Part shown: piece by piece, positions 17,115 through 25,742 of the stretch | How the letters are laid out: each line of letters opens with the position of its first letter | Numbering within the stretch: the stretch's first letter is position 1 | Assembly: GCA_945787715.1 (NCBI GenBank) | Contig: CALZJE010000058.1 | Coordinates: 1-38,910, forward strand | DNA from: an uncultured Ectothiorhodospiraceae bacterium | Lineage (GTDB): Bacteria > Pseudomonadota > Gammaproteobacteria > S012-40 | Direction: 5' to 3' | DNA: 38,910 nucleotides | Translations under genes and position numbers: made by a program | The notes under the pieces: generated by a model | The model's input: only the letters and a program-made list of their open reading frames with translations | Told to the model about the DNA's origin: nothing | Database searches by the model: none

Positions 17115-17837
17115 CTAAGCTGCTTCTCGATATTTCAGCAATTTAATAATAGAAGCGATTTGACAAAAATAAGCCACCTGAACAAGTAGCACAGGAAGCC
17201 ATATAAAAGGGAAATGAAACACTGCGACATTTGGTTGATCCAATCCAAACTGTTGCAATCCAGGGTAAGGCATAGAGAGTACCGCATGCGATGTCACATT
17301 AATCAGTAATAACAAGGACACCATATTCCATATTAACAAACCCTTCCAAGACATTACCTTCCTATTGAAATAGAAATAAGCAACAATAGGTGCGGTAATA
17401 CCCACTAGCACATCAAAATTCCTTCCATAGTACGTCATTACCTCGGAGATATAACCCGCCGTTGCTAAACTAGCCAACACAAAGACTTCCAATGGAAGAC
17501 GAAATAGTTGAATATGTGTGAGTGACTTAAGAGATAACTGTTGAAAATAGACACTTCTCCAGTAAAGAGAAAATATAATAAGCATCGCTAATATTGGTGG
17601 TAAAAGCATCAATACAGCTCTAGGAGGCAACTCGAAAGATGCAAGGTAAAAACCCCCAATTGATAGTATGCTTTGACCTGCAATCCAAACCGCTAATCCA
17701 ATCACTACTCCCCAGGCAAGTCGTTTACGACCGGATGAAAGCAAGGGTGAGAGAATCATTCGCAAAAAGAACAGAAATACCAATAGACAGAGTAAAATGA
17801 ATGTAGCGGTAATTGATATAGGTAAATCTAATGACAT
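17115..17837 (-). CDS. Polytopic inner-membrane protein of unknown function
   Basis: 240-residue protein with about seven hydrophobic spans (for example near the N-terminus FILLCLLVFLFFL, then VVIGLAVWIAGQ, VLMLLPPILAMLIIFSLYW, LLIWNMVSLLLLINV and WLPVLLVQVAYFCQI). No catalytic motif is recognised. The start ATG 17837-17835 has a good ribosome site (GAGGTGG); an in-frame start eight codons upstream lacks one. It is divergent from the GlxA-type regulator at 17950, so it may be that regulator's target. It converges on the giant lipoprotein with only 10 bp between stops and no terminator hairpin. Confidence 0.7.
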   Translation of the reverse strand: MSLDLPISITATFILLCLLVFLFFLRMILSPLLSSGRKRLAWGVVIGLAVWIAGQSILSIGGFYLASFELPPRAVLMLLPPILAMLIIFSLYWRSVYFQQLSLKSLTHIQLFRLPLEVFVLASLATAGYISEVMTYYGRNFDVLVGITAPIVAYFYFNRKVMSWKGLLIWNMVSLLLLINVTSHAVLSMPYPGLQQFGLDQPNVAVFHFPFIWLPVLLVQVAYFCQIASIIKLLKYREAA

Positions 17838-17949
17838 ATTCCACCTCTTATTGCATAGCAATTAATTGTCAGTAATTCTAATTCTCCCTTTCCCCTCCAT
17901 CCAGGGCGATTTATGACAGAATATGGGTCAAAAAGGACAAAATAGAGCA

Positions 17950-18936
17950 ATGAAAAAAGTGTTGGTTCTCGCTTTCAACAACTGTTTAACATCAAGTCTT
18001 ATCGGTATTCTTGATGTTTTGGCGGTCAGCAATATGTTTAACAAAACAGAGGATGCAGCTCTAATGCCGCTGTTTGAGACAAAAATTGCTGCTATAGATA
18101 TTGCTCCAGTTTCCAGCTTTAACGGATTACCCATCCAGCCAACAGTAACGATCGACCAAAATCCCTTTGCTGACATTATCATCGTCCCTCCAATAATGAG
18201 TGATTTCGAAAAAGTACTATCTGAAAACCAGGCCCTTATCCCCTGGATCAGATCACAACATCAAAAAGGAACAATCATCTGCTCTATTTGTACGGGTGTT
18301 TTTTTTCTTGCTGAAGCGGGACTGCTCAATAGAAAATATGCAACGACAAATCCTCTGATTAAAAATCTATTTTGCGCTCGATATCCATCAGTAAAATTAA
18401 ACGTGGAAGAAATTCTTATTGATCTAGGTGGGATAATAACATCCGGGACCACTTACGCGTTTGTCGATTTGATTATTTATTTACTTGAAAAATATTTTGG
18501 CGCTGATATAGCTCGACAAACATCAAAACTTTTCCTTCATGATAAAAATCGTCGCTCCCAATCAACTTATTTGACGTCACCATTTAAGAGGAATCACCAA
18601 GATCAAGAAGTCCTCGCTATTCAAATTTGGTTAGATGAACATTACGATAAAAGTTTTTCAATAGCTTCTCTTGCAGATAAAAGCAACATGAGTTTGCGAA
18701 ACTTTTTACGCAGATTTCAAGAAGCAACAGGAGAAACACCATCATCTTATATTCAATCATTACGTATTGAATCTGCCAAGAAAGCACTGGAAAATTCGAA
18801 TATGAGTATCAGTGAAATTGTCTATGACATAGGTTACTCCGATCAAAAATCATTTGGTCGTTTATTTAAACGCCATACAAACCTGACACCTTCTGAATAT
18901 AGGAAACGATTTTCCACTCGACAGTTGCAGCTTTAA
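17950..18936 (+). CDS. GlxA-type AraC-family transcriptional regulator with DJ-1/PfpI-like domain
   Basis: 328-residue regulator. Residues 1-170 form a DJ-1/PfpI (class I glutamine amidotransferase-like) sensor domain (KKVLVLAFNNCL at 2-13, SICTGVFFLAEAGLL at 112-126, with Cys114 at the usual elbow position). Residues 230-325 form a double helix-turn-helix AraC domain (SIASLADKSNMSLRNFLRRF, then ISEIVYDIGYSDQKSFGRLFKR and LTPSEYRKRF). ATG 17950 matches the family N-terminus; an earlier in-frame ATG at 17923 would add nine polar residues. Divergent from a membrane protein gene and 38 bp upstream of a PAP2 gene, it probably controls one or both. Effector unknown. Confidence 0.87.
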   Translation: MKKVLVLAFNNCLTSSLIGILDVLAVSNMFNKTEDAALMPLFETKIAAIDIAPVSSFNGLPIQPTVTIDQNPFADIIIVPPIMSDFEKVLSENQALIPWIRSQHQKGTIICSICTGVFFLAEAGLLNRKYATTNPLIKNLFCARYPSVKLNVEEILIDLGGIITSGTTYAFVDLIIYLLEKYFGADIARQTSKLFLHDKNRRSQSTYLTSPFKRNHQDQEVLAIQIWLDEHYDKSFSIASLADKSNMSLRNFLRRFQEATGETPSSYIQSLRIESAKKALENSNMSISEIVYDIGYSDQKSFGRLFKRHTNLTPSEYRKRFSTRQLQL

Positions 18937-18974
18937 TGATAAAATCTGACAAGACGTTTACATATCCGTACATC

Positions 18975-19814
18975 ATGAAAAAACGATTAGCTTTAAAAAT
19001 TACGCTAACTGTCATCGCTCTTTTTTTATTCCTTGATAAAGTAAATGGTGAAGAATTCTCGTCGACAACATCTCCAGTATCACTAAGCAATTTATTTTAC
19101 GACATCGACAGCACTTTCATTAACTCCTTTACTTACAACTATGGTTTAAATCACATTGTTGCCGTTGCAGGTTCATATCAGTTAGTTAACGAAGGTGTGG
19201 ATTGGAAAGTCTACCAAACAAGCCATAACCACAAAGAAATATTATACGCAGGCTATCCCGGCGTGATAGTTGGTGGAATCCTTCCTATCGCACTACCCTA
19301 CTACCTTTATCGTAGAGGTGTAGAGAGACACGACAAAAAATTGCAATGGACCTCACTTGCACTTGGCCAAGCTGCAATATTAGGTGTAGCAATATCCTCA
19401 AGCTACAAAGCAATAACAGGTAGACAATCACCTGAACCCTTCGAAGATGGAAAAACAAAAGATTTTAGCAATGATTTTAAATGGGGTTTTTTAGAAAGAG
19501 GTGTATTTGACGGCTGGCCGAGTGGCCATACAACTGTTGCATTTGCCATGGCAACAACCTACACCAATTTATACCCTGAAGATGTGTATTTGCGTTGGGC
19601 AGCCATGAGCTATGCTACATGGATAGGATTGAGTATATCAGTAAATATTCATTGGTTTTCTGATGCTTTTGCTGGCGCTTTTATGGGTTACGCTATCGGA
19701 AAATCTGTGGCAAGTCGCTTTAAAAAGAAAATCACTGCATCGGAGAAAAAGAATGAAATGCAATGGTCCGTTTATCCTGTGCAAAAGGGATTGGGGCTAA
19801 CACTCATATTCTAG
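18975..19814 (+). CDS. PAP2-superfamily membrane protein with altered phosphatase motifs
   Basis: 279-residue protein with a signal-like N-terminus (to about residue 25), several membrane spans and the three PAP2 motif regions. Motif 2, PSGH, is intact at 182-185, and the third-motif His226 and Asp230 are present (NIHWFSDAFAG). However, the arginine of motif 1 (KX6RP) is a serine (K145 to S152-P153), and the arginine of motif 3 (SRX5HX3D) is also a serine at 220. PAP2 enzymes remove phosphate from lipid phosphates at the periplasmic face, and these arginines normally bind the phosphate. Activity may therefore be changed or lost, or this is a divergent subfamily. ATG 18975 was chosen because the upstream open frame to 18936 abuts the regulator stop. 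Likely cotranscribed with the regulator. Confidence 0.82.
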   Translation: MKKRLALKITLTVIALFLFLDKVNGEEFSSTTSPVSLSNLFYDIDSTFINSFTYNYGLNHIVAVAGSYQLVNEGVDWKVYQTSHNHKEILYAGYPGVIVGGILPIALPYYLYRRGVERHDKKLQWTSLALGQAAILGVAISSSYKAITGRQSPEPFEDGKTKDFSNDFKWGFLERGVFDGWPSGHTTVAFAMATTYTNLYPEDVYLRWAAMSYATWIGLSISVNIHWFSDAFAGAFMGYAIGKSVASRFKKKITASEKKNEMQWSVYPVQKGLGLTLIF

Positions 19815-19903
19815 TATTATTTTTTGATGTTATTCAGCGTTATACTAATTTTACAAGCCTAATACCTCACTCCTACTCCTAAAGTGATCAACAGATGTAA
19901 GGT

Positions 19904-19929
19904 GGGATCCAGAGTAAAGCTCGGATCCC
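19904..19929 (-). terminator. Strong hairpin downstream of the RRM gene, without T-tract
   Basis: Arms GGGATCC (19904-19910) and GGATCCC (19923-19929) pair perfectly, with additional GAG/CTC pairing inside. It follows the stop of the minus-strand RRM gene at 19953. No run of T follows in that direction, so it may stabilise the transcript's 3' end and not terminate by itself. Confidence 0.45.
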
Positions 19930-19952
19930 GCTTGCAGTATCTGGGGTATGTA

Positions 19953-20216
19953 TTAACGGCGCCCACGGCCACCCGGCTTAGGCATCTCAAAGTTAACCTT
20001 TATTGACTTACCATTAAAGTCTTTACCATTCAGGCCAGCAATAGCAGCACGGGCCTCATGGCCTTCCATTTCGAGAAATGCAAAACCTTTACACTGTCCA
20101 GAAAAAACATCTCTCACCAGTTTAGTTGAGCGCACAGTGCCATATTCTGAAAATAAAGTCACAATGTCATTTTCAGTAGTGCTGGGTGGTAAATTGCCAA
20201 CAAATAGTTTTTTCAA
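19953..20216 (-). CDS. Single-RRM RNA-binding protein
   Basis: 87-residue protein made of one RNA-recognition motif. RNP2 LFVGNL is at 4-9 and RNP1 KGFAFLEM at 43-50; a basic glycine-arginine tail (GGRGRR) ends the protein. The start codon appears to be TTG at 20216-20214, with a strong ribosome site (AGGGGAG) about six bases upstream; no ATG fits the conserved N-terminus. Small bacterial RRM proteins are often cold-induced and bind mRNA. The gene lies just beyond the cold-shock protein gene in the same direction, separated by a strong terminator, so limited read-through or a separate promoter would express it. Confidence 0.88.
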   Translation of the reverse strand: MKKLFVGNLPPSTTENDIVTLFSEYGTVRSTKLVRDVFSGQCKGFAFLEMEGHEARAAIAGLNGKDFNGKSIKVNFEMPKPGGRGRR

Positions 20217-20261
20217 ATTTCGCTCCCCTTTGGAGTATGGAGGATGTTATTGCTAATTAAG

Positions 20262-20290
20262 CAAAAAAAAGAACCCCGCCTAGGCGGGGT
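20262..20290 (-). terminator. Rho-independent terminator of the cold-shock gene
   Basis: On the minus strand the perfect palindrome ACCCCGCCTAGGCGGGGT (20290-20273) is followed by TTC and eight T residues (20270-20263). A second stem-loop, CATCGG/CCGATG (20297-20313), precedes it. It lies 39 bp beyond the csp stop codon. Confidence 0.9.
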
Positions 20291-20328
20291 CTTTCACATC
20301 GGTTTTACCGATGAGGTCTAGCGTAGGT

Positions 20329-20532
20329 TTAGGCAGCAGTTACACTGGTCGCCTGTGGGCCTTTAGGACCATTCTCTACCTCGTAAGTGACCTTTTGACC
20401 TTCTGTCAGATTTTTAAAACCTGAACTCTGGATTGCGCTGAAATGTACAAATACATCTGCACCGCCATCATCTTGAGAAATAAAGCCAAAACCTTTAGAT
20501 TCGTTAAACCACTTTACAGTACCTGTTGCCAT
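20329..20532 (-). CDS. Cold-shock protein, CspA family
   Basis: 67-residue single cold-shock domain that binds single-stranded RNA and DNA. RNP1 KGFGFI is at 13-18 and RNP2 VFVHF at 27-31, and the length is canonical. The ribosome site AGGTA precedes the ATG. The leader is long (about 115-120 nt from the candidate promoter), as in CspA-type genes where the leader senses temperature. Which paralogue it is cannot be told from sequence alone. Confidence 0.95.
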   Translation of the reverse strand: MATGTVKWFNESKGFGFISQDDGGADVFVHFSAIQSSGFKNLTEGQKVTYEVENGPKGPQATSVTAA

Positions 20533-20656
20533 AAACTTTTTACCTGAAATAATTTAAAAGATAGAGTGTCGCATACAGGTAATGAAACGGGGAATTTAGA
20601 GGGTAACACGGAAGGATCAACCAAAACTGCCAATAACAATAACTGTAGCTGTACAT

Positions 20657-20686
20657 ACTATAGGAGAAACTTTCCAATTTTGCCAG
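20657..20686 (-). promoter_or_regulatory. Candidate sigma-70 promoter of the cold-shock gene
   Basis: Minus strand: CTGGCA (20686-20681), 18 bp, TATAGT (20662-20657). It would give a 5' leader of about 115-120 nt, matching the long leaders of cspA-type genes. The -35 box is a weak match. Confidence 0.4.
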
Positions 20687-20975
20687 AAATATAATTTATA
20701 TTTCCCCATTAATGGATAGATAACCATCAAAAACAGAGAAAATTTATAGAATTAATAAATTTAAAGCCCTCAATGATCAATACTCGTGATCAGCTTAGAC
20801 TTGAGCGAATAAACATTAAGCAATTTACTGATAATTCGACCGCACACTGAGTTGATCATTATAGCTTTATCAAATGATTTTTGGTTAAATTGCAATCTAT
20901 TCTGAATAATTATTCTCATTAAAATAGTTGAGCCTCAGAATTAGAATAAAATTTTTAATATTAATATTTCAAACG
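20687..20975. other. AT-rich spacer with no supported gene
   Basis: About 290 bp between the csp promoter region and the 3' end of the amidohydrolase remnant. I see no open frame of note, strong hairpin or repeat. Confidence 0.4.
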
Positions 20976-21476
20976 TTACATTGTCTCTAGGTAACTATTA
21001 AGTTCATCTAATTGAAACCATTTACCCCTTAGCATGACTCCTTTCAACGTTTTTATATTATGAATGTCTTCGAGAGGATTTTTATCGGACAAAATGAGAT
21101 CAGCAACAAATCCTTGTTGAATTGATCCTCTTTTATTTTGTTCACCCAAAGCATAAGCAGCATTTATTGTCGCCATTTGTAATACTTTATCAGATGATAT
21201 TCCAGCCACTTGAAGTAGCGACATTTCTTCATGTAACGATATCCCTGGGTAAACGAAAGGATTGCCAGCATCAGAACAAGCTACAACATTAACATTGTTT
21301 TTTACAAGATTCAGTAGAACGTGTTCTTGCACTTCCGCTATCATTTCAGGATGATTTTCTAGCAGAACCTTCACATTACTCCTCATCAAAGAAGCACCTT
21401 GATTTTCCATCCACTTATCGATCGAGCTTAAATATTTGCGATAAGGATGGTTAAGCAATTCTTTTTCTGCTCTCTC
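20976..21476 (-). pseudogene. Amidohydrolase (imidazolonepropionase-like), C-terminal remnant
   Basis: The reading frame encodes only the C-terminal ~165 residues of a metal-dependent amidohydrolase, a family usually above 400 residues. Recognisable parts are HPYRKYLSSIDKW, MIAEVQEHVLLNL, ACSDAGNPFVYPGISLHEEM (with the metal-ligand Asp of the SDAG motif), ATINAAYALG, RGSIQQGFVADLILSDKNPLEDI and GVMLRGKWF. The homology continues six codons upstream of the first possible start (ERAEKELL) and then meets TAA. The N-terminal metal-binding HxH half is missing from the 150 bp upstream. Without it the product cannot be an active hydrolase, so this is a decayed gene. Confidence 0.82.
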
Positions 21477-21622
21477 TTATAAGTAATTTGCTCGTTATAT
21501 CTTTTATCCTGAGTTCAACCTAAAAAATAGTCTCGTAACCAGTTTGGCAGTACATAGAGATTGGTGATAGAAGGAGACTTATTTCAGCCTCACTATTTCA
21601 TATAAAGAAGAGGCCAAATCAA

Positions 21623-22438
21623 CTAGTGAAAACGGTATGAAAGAGCAAGCCCACCCTGAGCAGATCCGCCGCTAAAACCATAAGCCTGGTTTGATCGAAT
21701 ACTCCCCCAAAAATCTAACGACACTGACGACCAACTATAACCAAGGCCAAATTTTAATGCTGAACCAAGAATAATATCATTAATGGTCGATTGATTGGTT
21801 CGATTTTCTGTAGTGCGTTCAGCGTACAATCCTAATCCCCCGTATATTCGAAAACCTTTATCTCGAATATTCCAGCCGCCAATTAATGCGCTACGAGCGC
21901 CAATGGTAGAAAGCGATTCAAACTCAGTAAACGTTGATAAATCATATTCACTTTTTCCTATTGTAACTTTATCAGTATTTCCCCAGTAAAAAGCACCTTC
22001 AATTCCGAAATTATTATTAAAGTAATAAATTGCTGATATATCCAATCCATCCAGCTCTGCTTTTACATCGTTATCGCTTTTTCCGGACTCACGATATAAA
22101 TAATAGATTACTGATGAAATCGTTAACGTAAGGCCATATTGATGATGGGTTTCCTCGTCACTTTTCTCTTTTTGACTTTTAATAGAGACAAAATCAGTAT
22201 TAGAGCTTGAAGATTCGTCAGTAATATACTGTTCAATTTCCTCGCTTTTAAACTTATATATACGTCCAGCCTTGTTCTTGAGTGTTACTTCATTATTTTC
22301 AATATCCATAGTAATTATGGTGCCATGTATGCGGCTACCATCTTTCAGAACGAGTGTATTCGCCAATAACGCTGTTGAGTGAATACAAGTTAGGAGTAAA
22401 ATTGCGAGGCAAGATTTCCTAGATATTAAATTTCGCAT
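21623..22438 (-). CDS. Outer-membrane protein with N-terminal SH3-like domain
   Basis: 271-residue protein with a signal peptide (cleavage likely after ALLA, residue ~26). Next comes a short SH3/Sm-like beta module (LVLKDGSRIHGTI, VTLKNKAGRIYKF) and a Ser/Glu/Lys linker near 73-95. The C-terminal half shows alternating beta-strand patterns (YGLTLTISSVIYYLYR, GIEGAFYWGNTD, GFRIYGGLGLYAER, LGSALKFGLGYSW) and ends in GGLALSYRFH. This suggests a small beta barrel. No named family is certain. An AGGTAG ribosome site precedes the ATG. It stands alone, with a DUF1207 gene upstream in the same direction. Confidence 0.68.
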   Translation of the reverse strand: MRNLISRKSCLAILLLTCIHSTALLANTLVLKDGSRIHGTIITMDIENNEVTLKNKAGRIYKFKSEEIEQYITDESSSSNTDFVSIKSQKEKSDEETHHQYGLTLTISSVIYYLYRESGKSDNDVKAELDGLDISAIYYFNNNFGIEGAFYWGNTDKVTIGKSEYDLSTFTEFESLSTIGARSALIGGWNIRDKGFRIYGGLGLYAERTTENRTNQSTINDIILGSALKFGLGYSWSSVSLDFWGSIRSNQAYGFSGGSAQGGLALSYRFH

Positions 22439-22572
22439 ATTTTACACTACCTATTTTTTATTTATTATCATTCGTTAATGTTTACATCGGAAATTTGATT
22501 ATGTGATCTAGTTTATCAGGTAAAAAGAAATATTCACCGTATCCATTGCTAGTCATAAGTAATTCCCACGGT

Positions 22573-23415
22573 TTAAAAACCCAAATAAACTGAAAACCCA
22601 ACCGCAGTGGTTTTTACATTAAAGAACTGCCCAAAAGGTACAGTTCCGTGGTATGCCGTAAGCATTACTCTAACTCGGCGGTTTCCTGAGCCACGTTTAC
22701 CGTATTCAAGTCCGGTTTTAAAATTAATATTACGATCATTGGATTCTGCATCTAGAAATTGAAAATCAACACCTGAAACAAAGCGTCCATTTAGAATGAC
22801 TTTATCAATACTGTGATATTCTGAACCGAGCTGAAAACCAATGTTATTGACTTCTCTGGGTTCTACATGAAGAACATAAATACCACCACCAAGTAATCGC
22901 CATTCAGGCCATTCATATGATGCAACCAGATCTACCGCTTCAAGACTGAAATTAACACGCTCTACTTGTTTCTGACTCAATAGAAACTCATCGCCTAAGT
23001 GAGTACTTTGATGAAGAACACGAAACCGCCAGGAAAGTGGGCCATTACGATGTGTTCCAACTAAACCTATCGTATAGTCTGCATTAATTAGATCATTTGA
23101 GCTGCTATCAAGATTAAACTGAGCGTGTACCGCACCACCGAGGCTGATTTGCCAAAGTTTATGCTTCGTAATCTTCCAACGTCTAAGGCCAAAATGTTCG
23201 CCGTAAGAAACAATGGCAGCGGTGAAGTCTTTGATAGGGCCATTCGTATGAGCATGGCGAATACCAACTGAAAATTGTGGTTCCTTGGCATCTGCCATTA
23301 TTGGAGTGAAAATCTCACCAATGGGGAAGTTAGTTTTACTAACACTCTCTTCACTCAATGCTATTGATGAAGTGAGTAACAAACAAAAAAACATAACTCG
23401 CATTAAAATAGACAT
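22573..23415 (-). CDS. DUF1207 family outer-membrane protein
   Basis: 280-residue protein with a signal peptide (MRVMFFCLLLTSSIALS). The body resembles DUF1207 proteins: FTPIMADAKEPQFSVGIRH near the mature N-terminus, RFRVLHQSTHLGDEFLL in the middle, a beta-rich remainder and C-terminal YLGF with a terminal aromatic typical of outer-membrane barrels. I chose ATG 23415-23413; the frame is open 13 codons further upstream but that part is not signal-like. Function of DUF1207 proteins is unknown. It lies 82 bp after the stop of a serine hydrolase gene in the same direction. Confidence 0.78.
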   Translation of the reverse strand: MSILMRVMFFCLLLTSSIALSEESVSKTNFPIGEIFTPIMADAKEPQFSVGIRHAHTNGPIKDFTAAIVSYGEHFGLRRWKITKHKLWQISLGGAVHAQFNLDSSSNDLINADYTIGLVGTHRNGPLSWRFRVLHQSTHLGDEFLLSQKQVERVNFSLEAVDLVASYEWPEWRLLGGGIYVLHVEPREVNNIGFQLGSEYHSIDKVILNGRFVSGVDFQFLDAESNDRNINFKTGLEYGKRGSGNRRVRVMLTAYHGTVPFGQFFNVKTTAVGFSVYLGF

Positions 23416-23497
23416 GGTTTTTTCCAGAATATTGACAACTTTATGGTTTAACAATAATTCCAGTGATAAACAATTGTTAGAAATCTAGGTACTATTG

Positions 23498-24631
23498 TTA
23501 TTTGATAAATTCACTATCAAGCTGATTCAACTGCTTTCTTGTATTAAGTGATGTTCTATTTACCATCATCACAGATGCCAAACCACGGTCAGGATAGAGC
23601 CTCATTTCACTACGAAAACCAGCCCCTCCTCCTTCTTTATAATAATATCTAACACCATTCGTATGCTCAATATGCCAACCCAATGTCATATCGATACTTT
23701 TTCCTGAATGTGTTTTTTGTTGTGAAAAAAGATAACGTTTTACTTTCCCTTCAAGTAATACTGATTTTTCAGATAACAAATCTTGTAGAATACGGCTAAA
23801 TGCCTTAGCAGAACCTATAGCGCCGCCAAATGCAGGGCCATCTAGAATAGTGTTATTGATATGAAGCCAGTTGCCCTCGTATTCCCCCCACACATCCTCA
23901 TCGAGAACAAAGTACTTAAGTAAATTCATAAACGAGTATTTTTTCAAATACCCTTTGGCGTGTTGTTTTCTATTGCTTACCTGAAACCCAATTTCATTTC
24001 GTGTTAAACCCAACGGTTCAAAGATATTTTTTGTTACGTATTCGTCATAATCTTGACCACTTACTGTTTCAACAATTTCCCCAAGCAACCAGTAGCCAAT
24101 ATTGGAATATCCGTATTCCTCTCCCGGCGAAGCATCAGGCTCTGGGTTATCTGCAAGAACTTGAGAGAGAGCCGCATTTTCATCAAAGTCATCGTGGTCA
24201 CCTGCAAAATGAATCCATGTTAAAGGATTCGGATTTGGAATACCCGAGGTATGGCTTAGGAGTTGTCTGAGTGTGATTTCGGAATGATAGGGATGCTTTA
24301 CATATTGGGATACTTGACTATTTAACTTTATTTTCCCACGCTCAACGAGTTGCAATATAGCAATAGCCGTTAGCGTTTTAGTCATAGAAAATGCCGCCAT
24401 TGTATGCTCTAGGCTTAATGGTATTTTATTTTCAATATCAGCCAATCCAGCACGGTGCGCGAAAACGACAGCGTTTTTGTCCACAATAACATATTGAATG
24501 CCTGGATCATTAGCCGAGGATAGATCATCCAACAATTGCCTTACTTGTTCGTTTTTAGACACGATCTCTTCGGTTGATAATAATGTGGAAAAACTTATCA
24601 AGCTAACAAAAAATATTAACAATGTTTTCAT
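23498..24631 (-). CDS. Beta-lactamase-family serine hydrolase, exported
   Basis: 377-residue protein of the class C beta-lactamase/DD-peptidase fold. It has a signal peptide (KTLLIFFVSLISFSTLLS), the catalytic SMTK at 82-85 (Ser82, Lys85), a YSN motif at 175-177 (Tyr175), and a GGGAG segment near the C-terminus in place of the KTG/HxG motif. LLSHTSGIP follows the family pattern. Members include esterases, D-amino-acid peptidases and true beta-lactamases; the sequence does not tell which. It is likely periplasmic or released. It lies upstream of the DUF1207 gene and could share its transcript. Confidence 0.87.
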   Translation of the reverse strand: MKTLLIFFVSLISFSTLLSTEEIVSKNEQVRQLLDDLSSANDPGIQYVIVDKNAVVFAHRAGLADIENKIPLSLEHTMAAFSMTKTLTAIAILQLVERGKIKLNSQVSQYVKHPYHSEITLRQLLSHTSGIPNPNPLTWIHFAGDHDDFDENAALSQVLADNPEPDASPGEEYGYSNIGYWLLGEIVETVSGQDYDEYVTKNIFEPLGLTRNEIGFQVSNRKQHAKGYLKKYSFMNLLKYFVLDEDVWGEYEGNWLHINNTILDGPAFGGAIGSAKAFSRILQDLLSEKSVLLEGKVKRYLFSQQKTHSGKSIDMTLGWHIEHTNGVRYYYKEGGGAGFRSEMRLYPDRGLASVMMVNRTSLNTRKQLNQLDSEFIK

Positions 24632-24742
24632 TATTCTGCCCTGTTGATCGCCGAAAATATAATCGGTACAGGCCTAACCTGTTTTTCAGTATATCAATTT
24701 TAGAAATCACAAACAGTAACTTGATCGAGTTATAACGATTAA

Positions 24743-25180
24743 TTATACATTGGATAATTCAATTGAAGACATGACTATCATCGCCAATGCTGCTGCGATG
24801 CATGCACCACTGAAAATATAAGCTGTTTTAACGGCTTTATCTCCCCCCACCTTTTTCCCTTCTCGCTCTAAATAAATGCGGCAAAGAGTGACACTACTAG
24901 CAAGGTACAAATACACACCGCCACCAACTAAGGCGAGATATGGCCAAAGAAAATTATCTAGCAACATTAATATGGCGGATAAAGGTAATATCCATGTAAA
25001 AAGGATATCGTTTATACAAGTTGCCTTGGTTTCAATGATGTAAAACGATGAGTCCATTTCATCTTCTGATTCAACAAGGCCATATTTTAATGCAAGCGTA
25101 GGGGAGATAATTACCAAGCTCTGGCCAAGCCAACAGATTAAACCTACAACAATTACAAACACAGCTACTACCGTGGCCAT
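24743..25180 (-). CDS. Small integral membrane protein, unknown
   Basis: 145-residue protein with about four hydrophobic spans (VVAVFVIVVGLICWLGQSLV at the start, two around 60-95, and a last one near 118-140 ending AMIVMSS). No conserved catalytic motif is recognised. A good ribosome site (CAGGAG) precedes ATG 25180-25178. It begins 34 bp after the stop of another four-span protein gene, so the two are probably an operon and may form a membrane pair. Confidence 0.6.
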   Translation of the reverse strand: MATVVAVFVIVVGLICWLGQSLVIISPTLALKYGLVESEDEMDSSFYIIETKATCINDILFTWILPLSAILMLLDNFLWPYLALVGGGVYLYLASSVTLCRIYLEREGKKVGGDKAVKTAYIFSGACIAAALAMIVMSSIELSNV

Positions 25181-25214
25181 ACTTTATATCTCCTGGAGTC
25201 CATCTTTATCATAT

Positions 25215-25742
25215 TCACAATTGGTATATTGCATCAAAGTGAACCATAGTCCACAGGATATAAGTTAGACCTATAATAGCGCCGGCGGGAAACTCTACAA
25301 TCCAACTCAATGTAATGTCGGGTTTCTCAAAACGTAAACTTGTTGCAGTAGTCATCACATTGGCCCACAACCACCAGAAGCTAACCAAAGCCAATAAGTA
25401 ATACCCCCATCTAGGCGCTAAAAATAGCAATACAATCCCAAGAATATTTATTGGACAAGCAACAACGATATCGGCAAACGCGATACCATAGTGGGTTTTC
25501 TGCTGATGCCAGTCGTCTACCGTGCCATCAGTATTATTCATTGCCTTTCCTCGTAACACGGACACTTGCCAATAGCATAAAGGAACCATGTACAAACTCA
25601 TCAGTATTACTACCAAATAGAAAATGGCTTGGCCCGTATAAAACTCTATTGTTGTTACGTTGATTTTCCCCGGTATTTCTGCACCAATCATTTGCCCAAT
25701 TTCAACAACCGTATTGTCTCCGGACGGCAAGGAGGTGGCCAC
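25215..25742 (-). CDS. Integral membrane protein, unknown
   Basis: 175-residue protein with about four hydrophobic spans (IFYLVVILMSLYMVPLCYW, a span near 88-110 ending LLFLAP, LLALVSFWWLWANV, and AGAIIGLTYILWTMVHF). The upstream-most start is GTG at 25742 with no clear ribosome site; an ATG at 25691-25689 (MIGAEIPG) is an alternative, so the N-terminus is unsure. It is the first gene of a probable two-gene operon with the membrane protein at 24743. Not recognised as a known family. Confidence 0.58.
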   Translation of the reverse strand: MATSLPSGDNTVVEIGQMIGAEIPGKINVTTIEFYTGQAIFYLVVILMSLYMVPLCYWQVSVLRGKAMNNTDGTVDDWHQQKTHYGIAFADIVVACPINILGIVLLFLAPRWGYYLLALVSFWWLWANVMTTATSLRFEKPDITLSWIVEFPAGAIIGLTYILWTMVHFDAIYQL

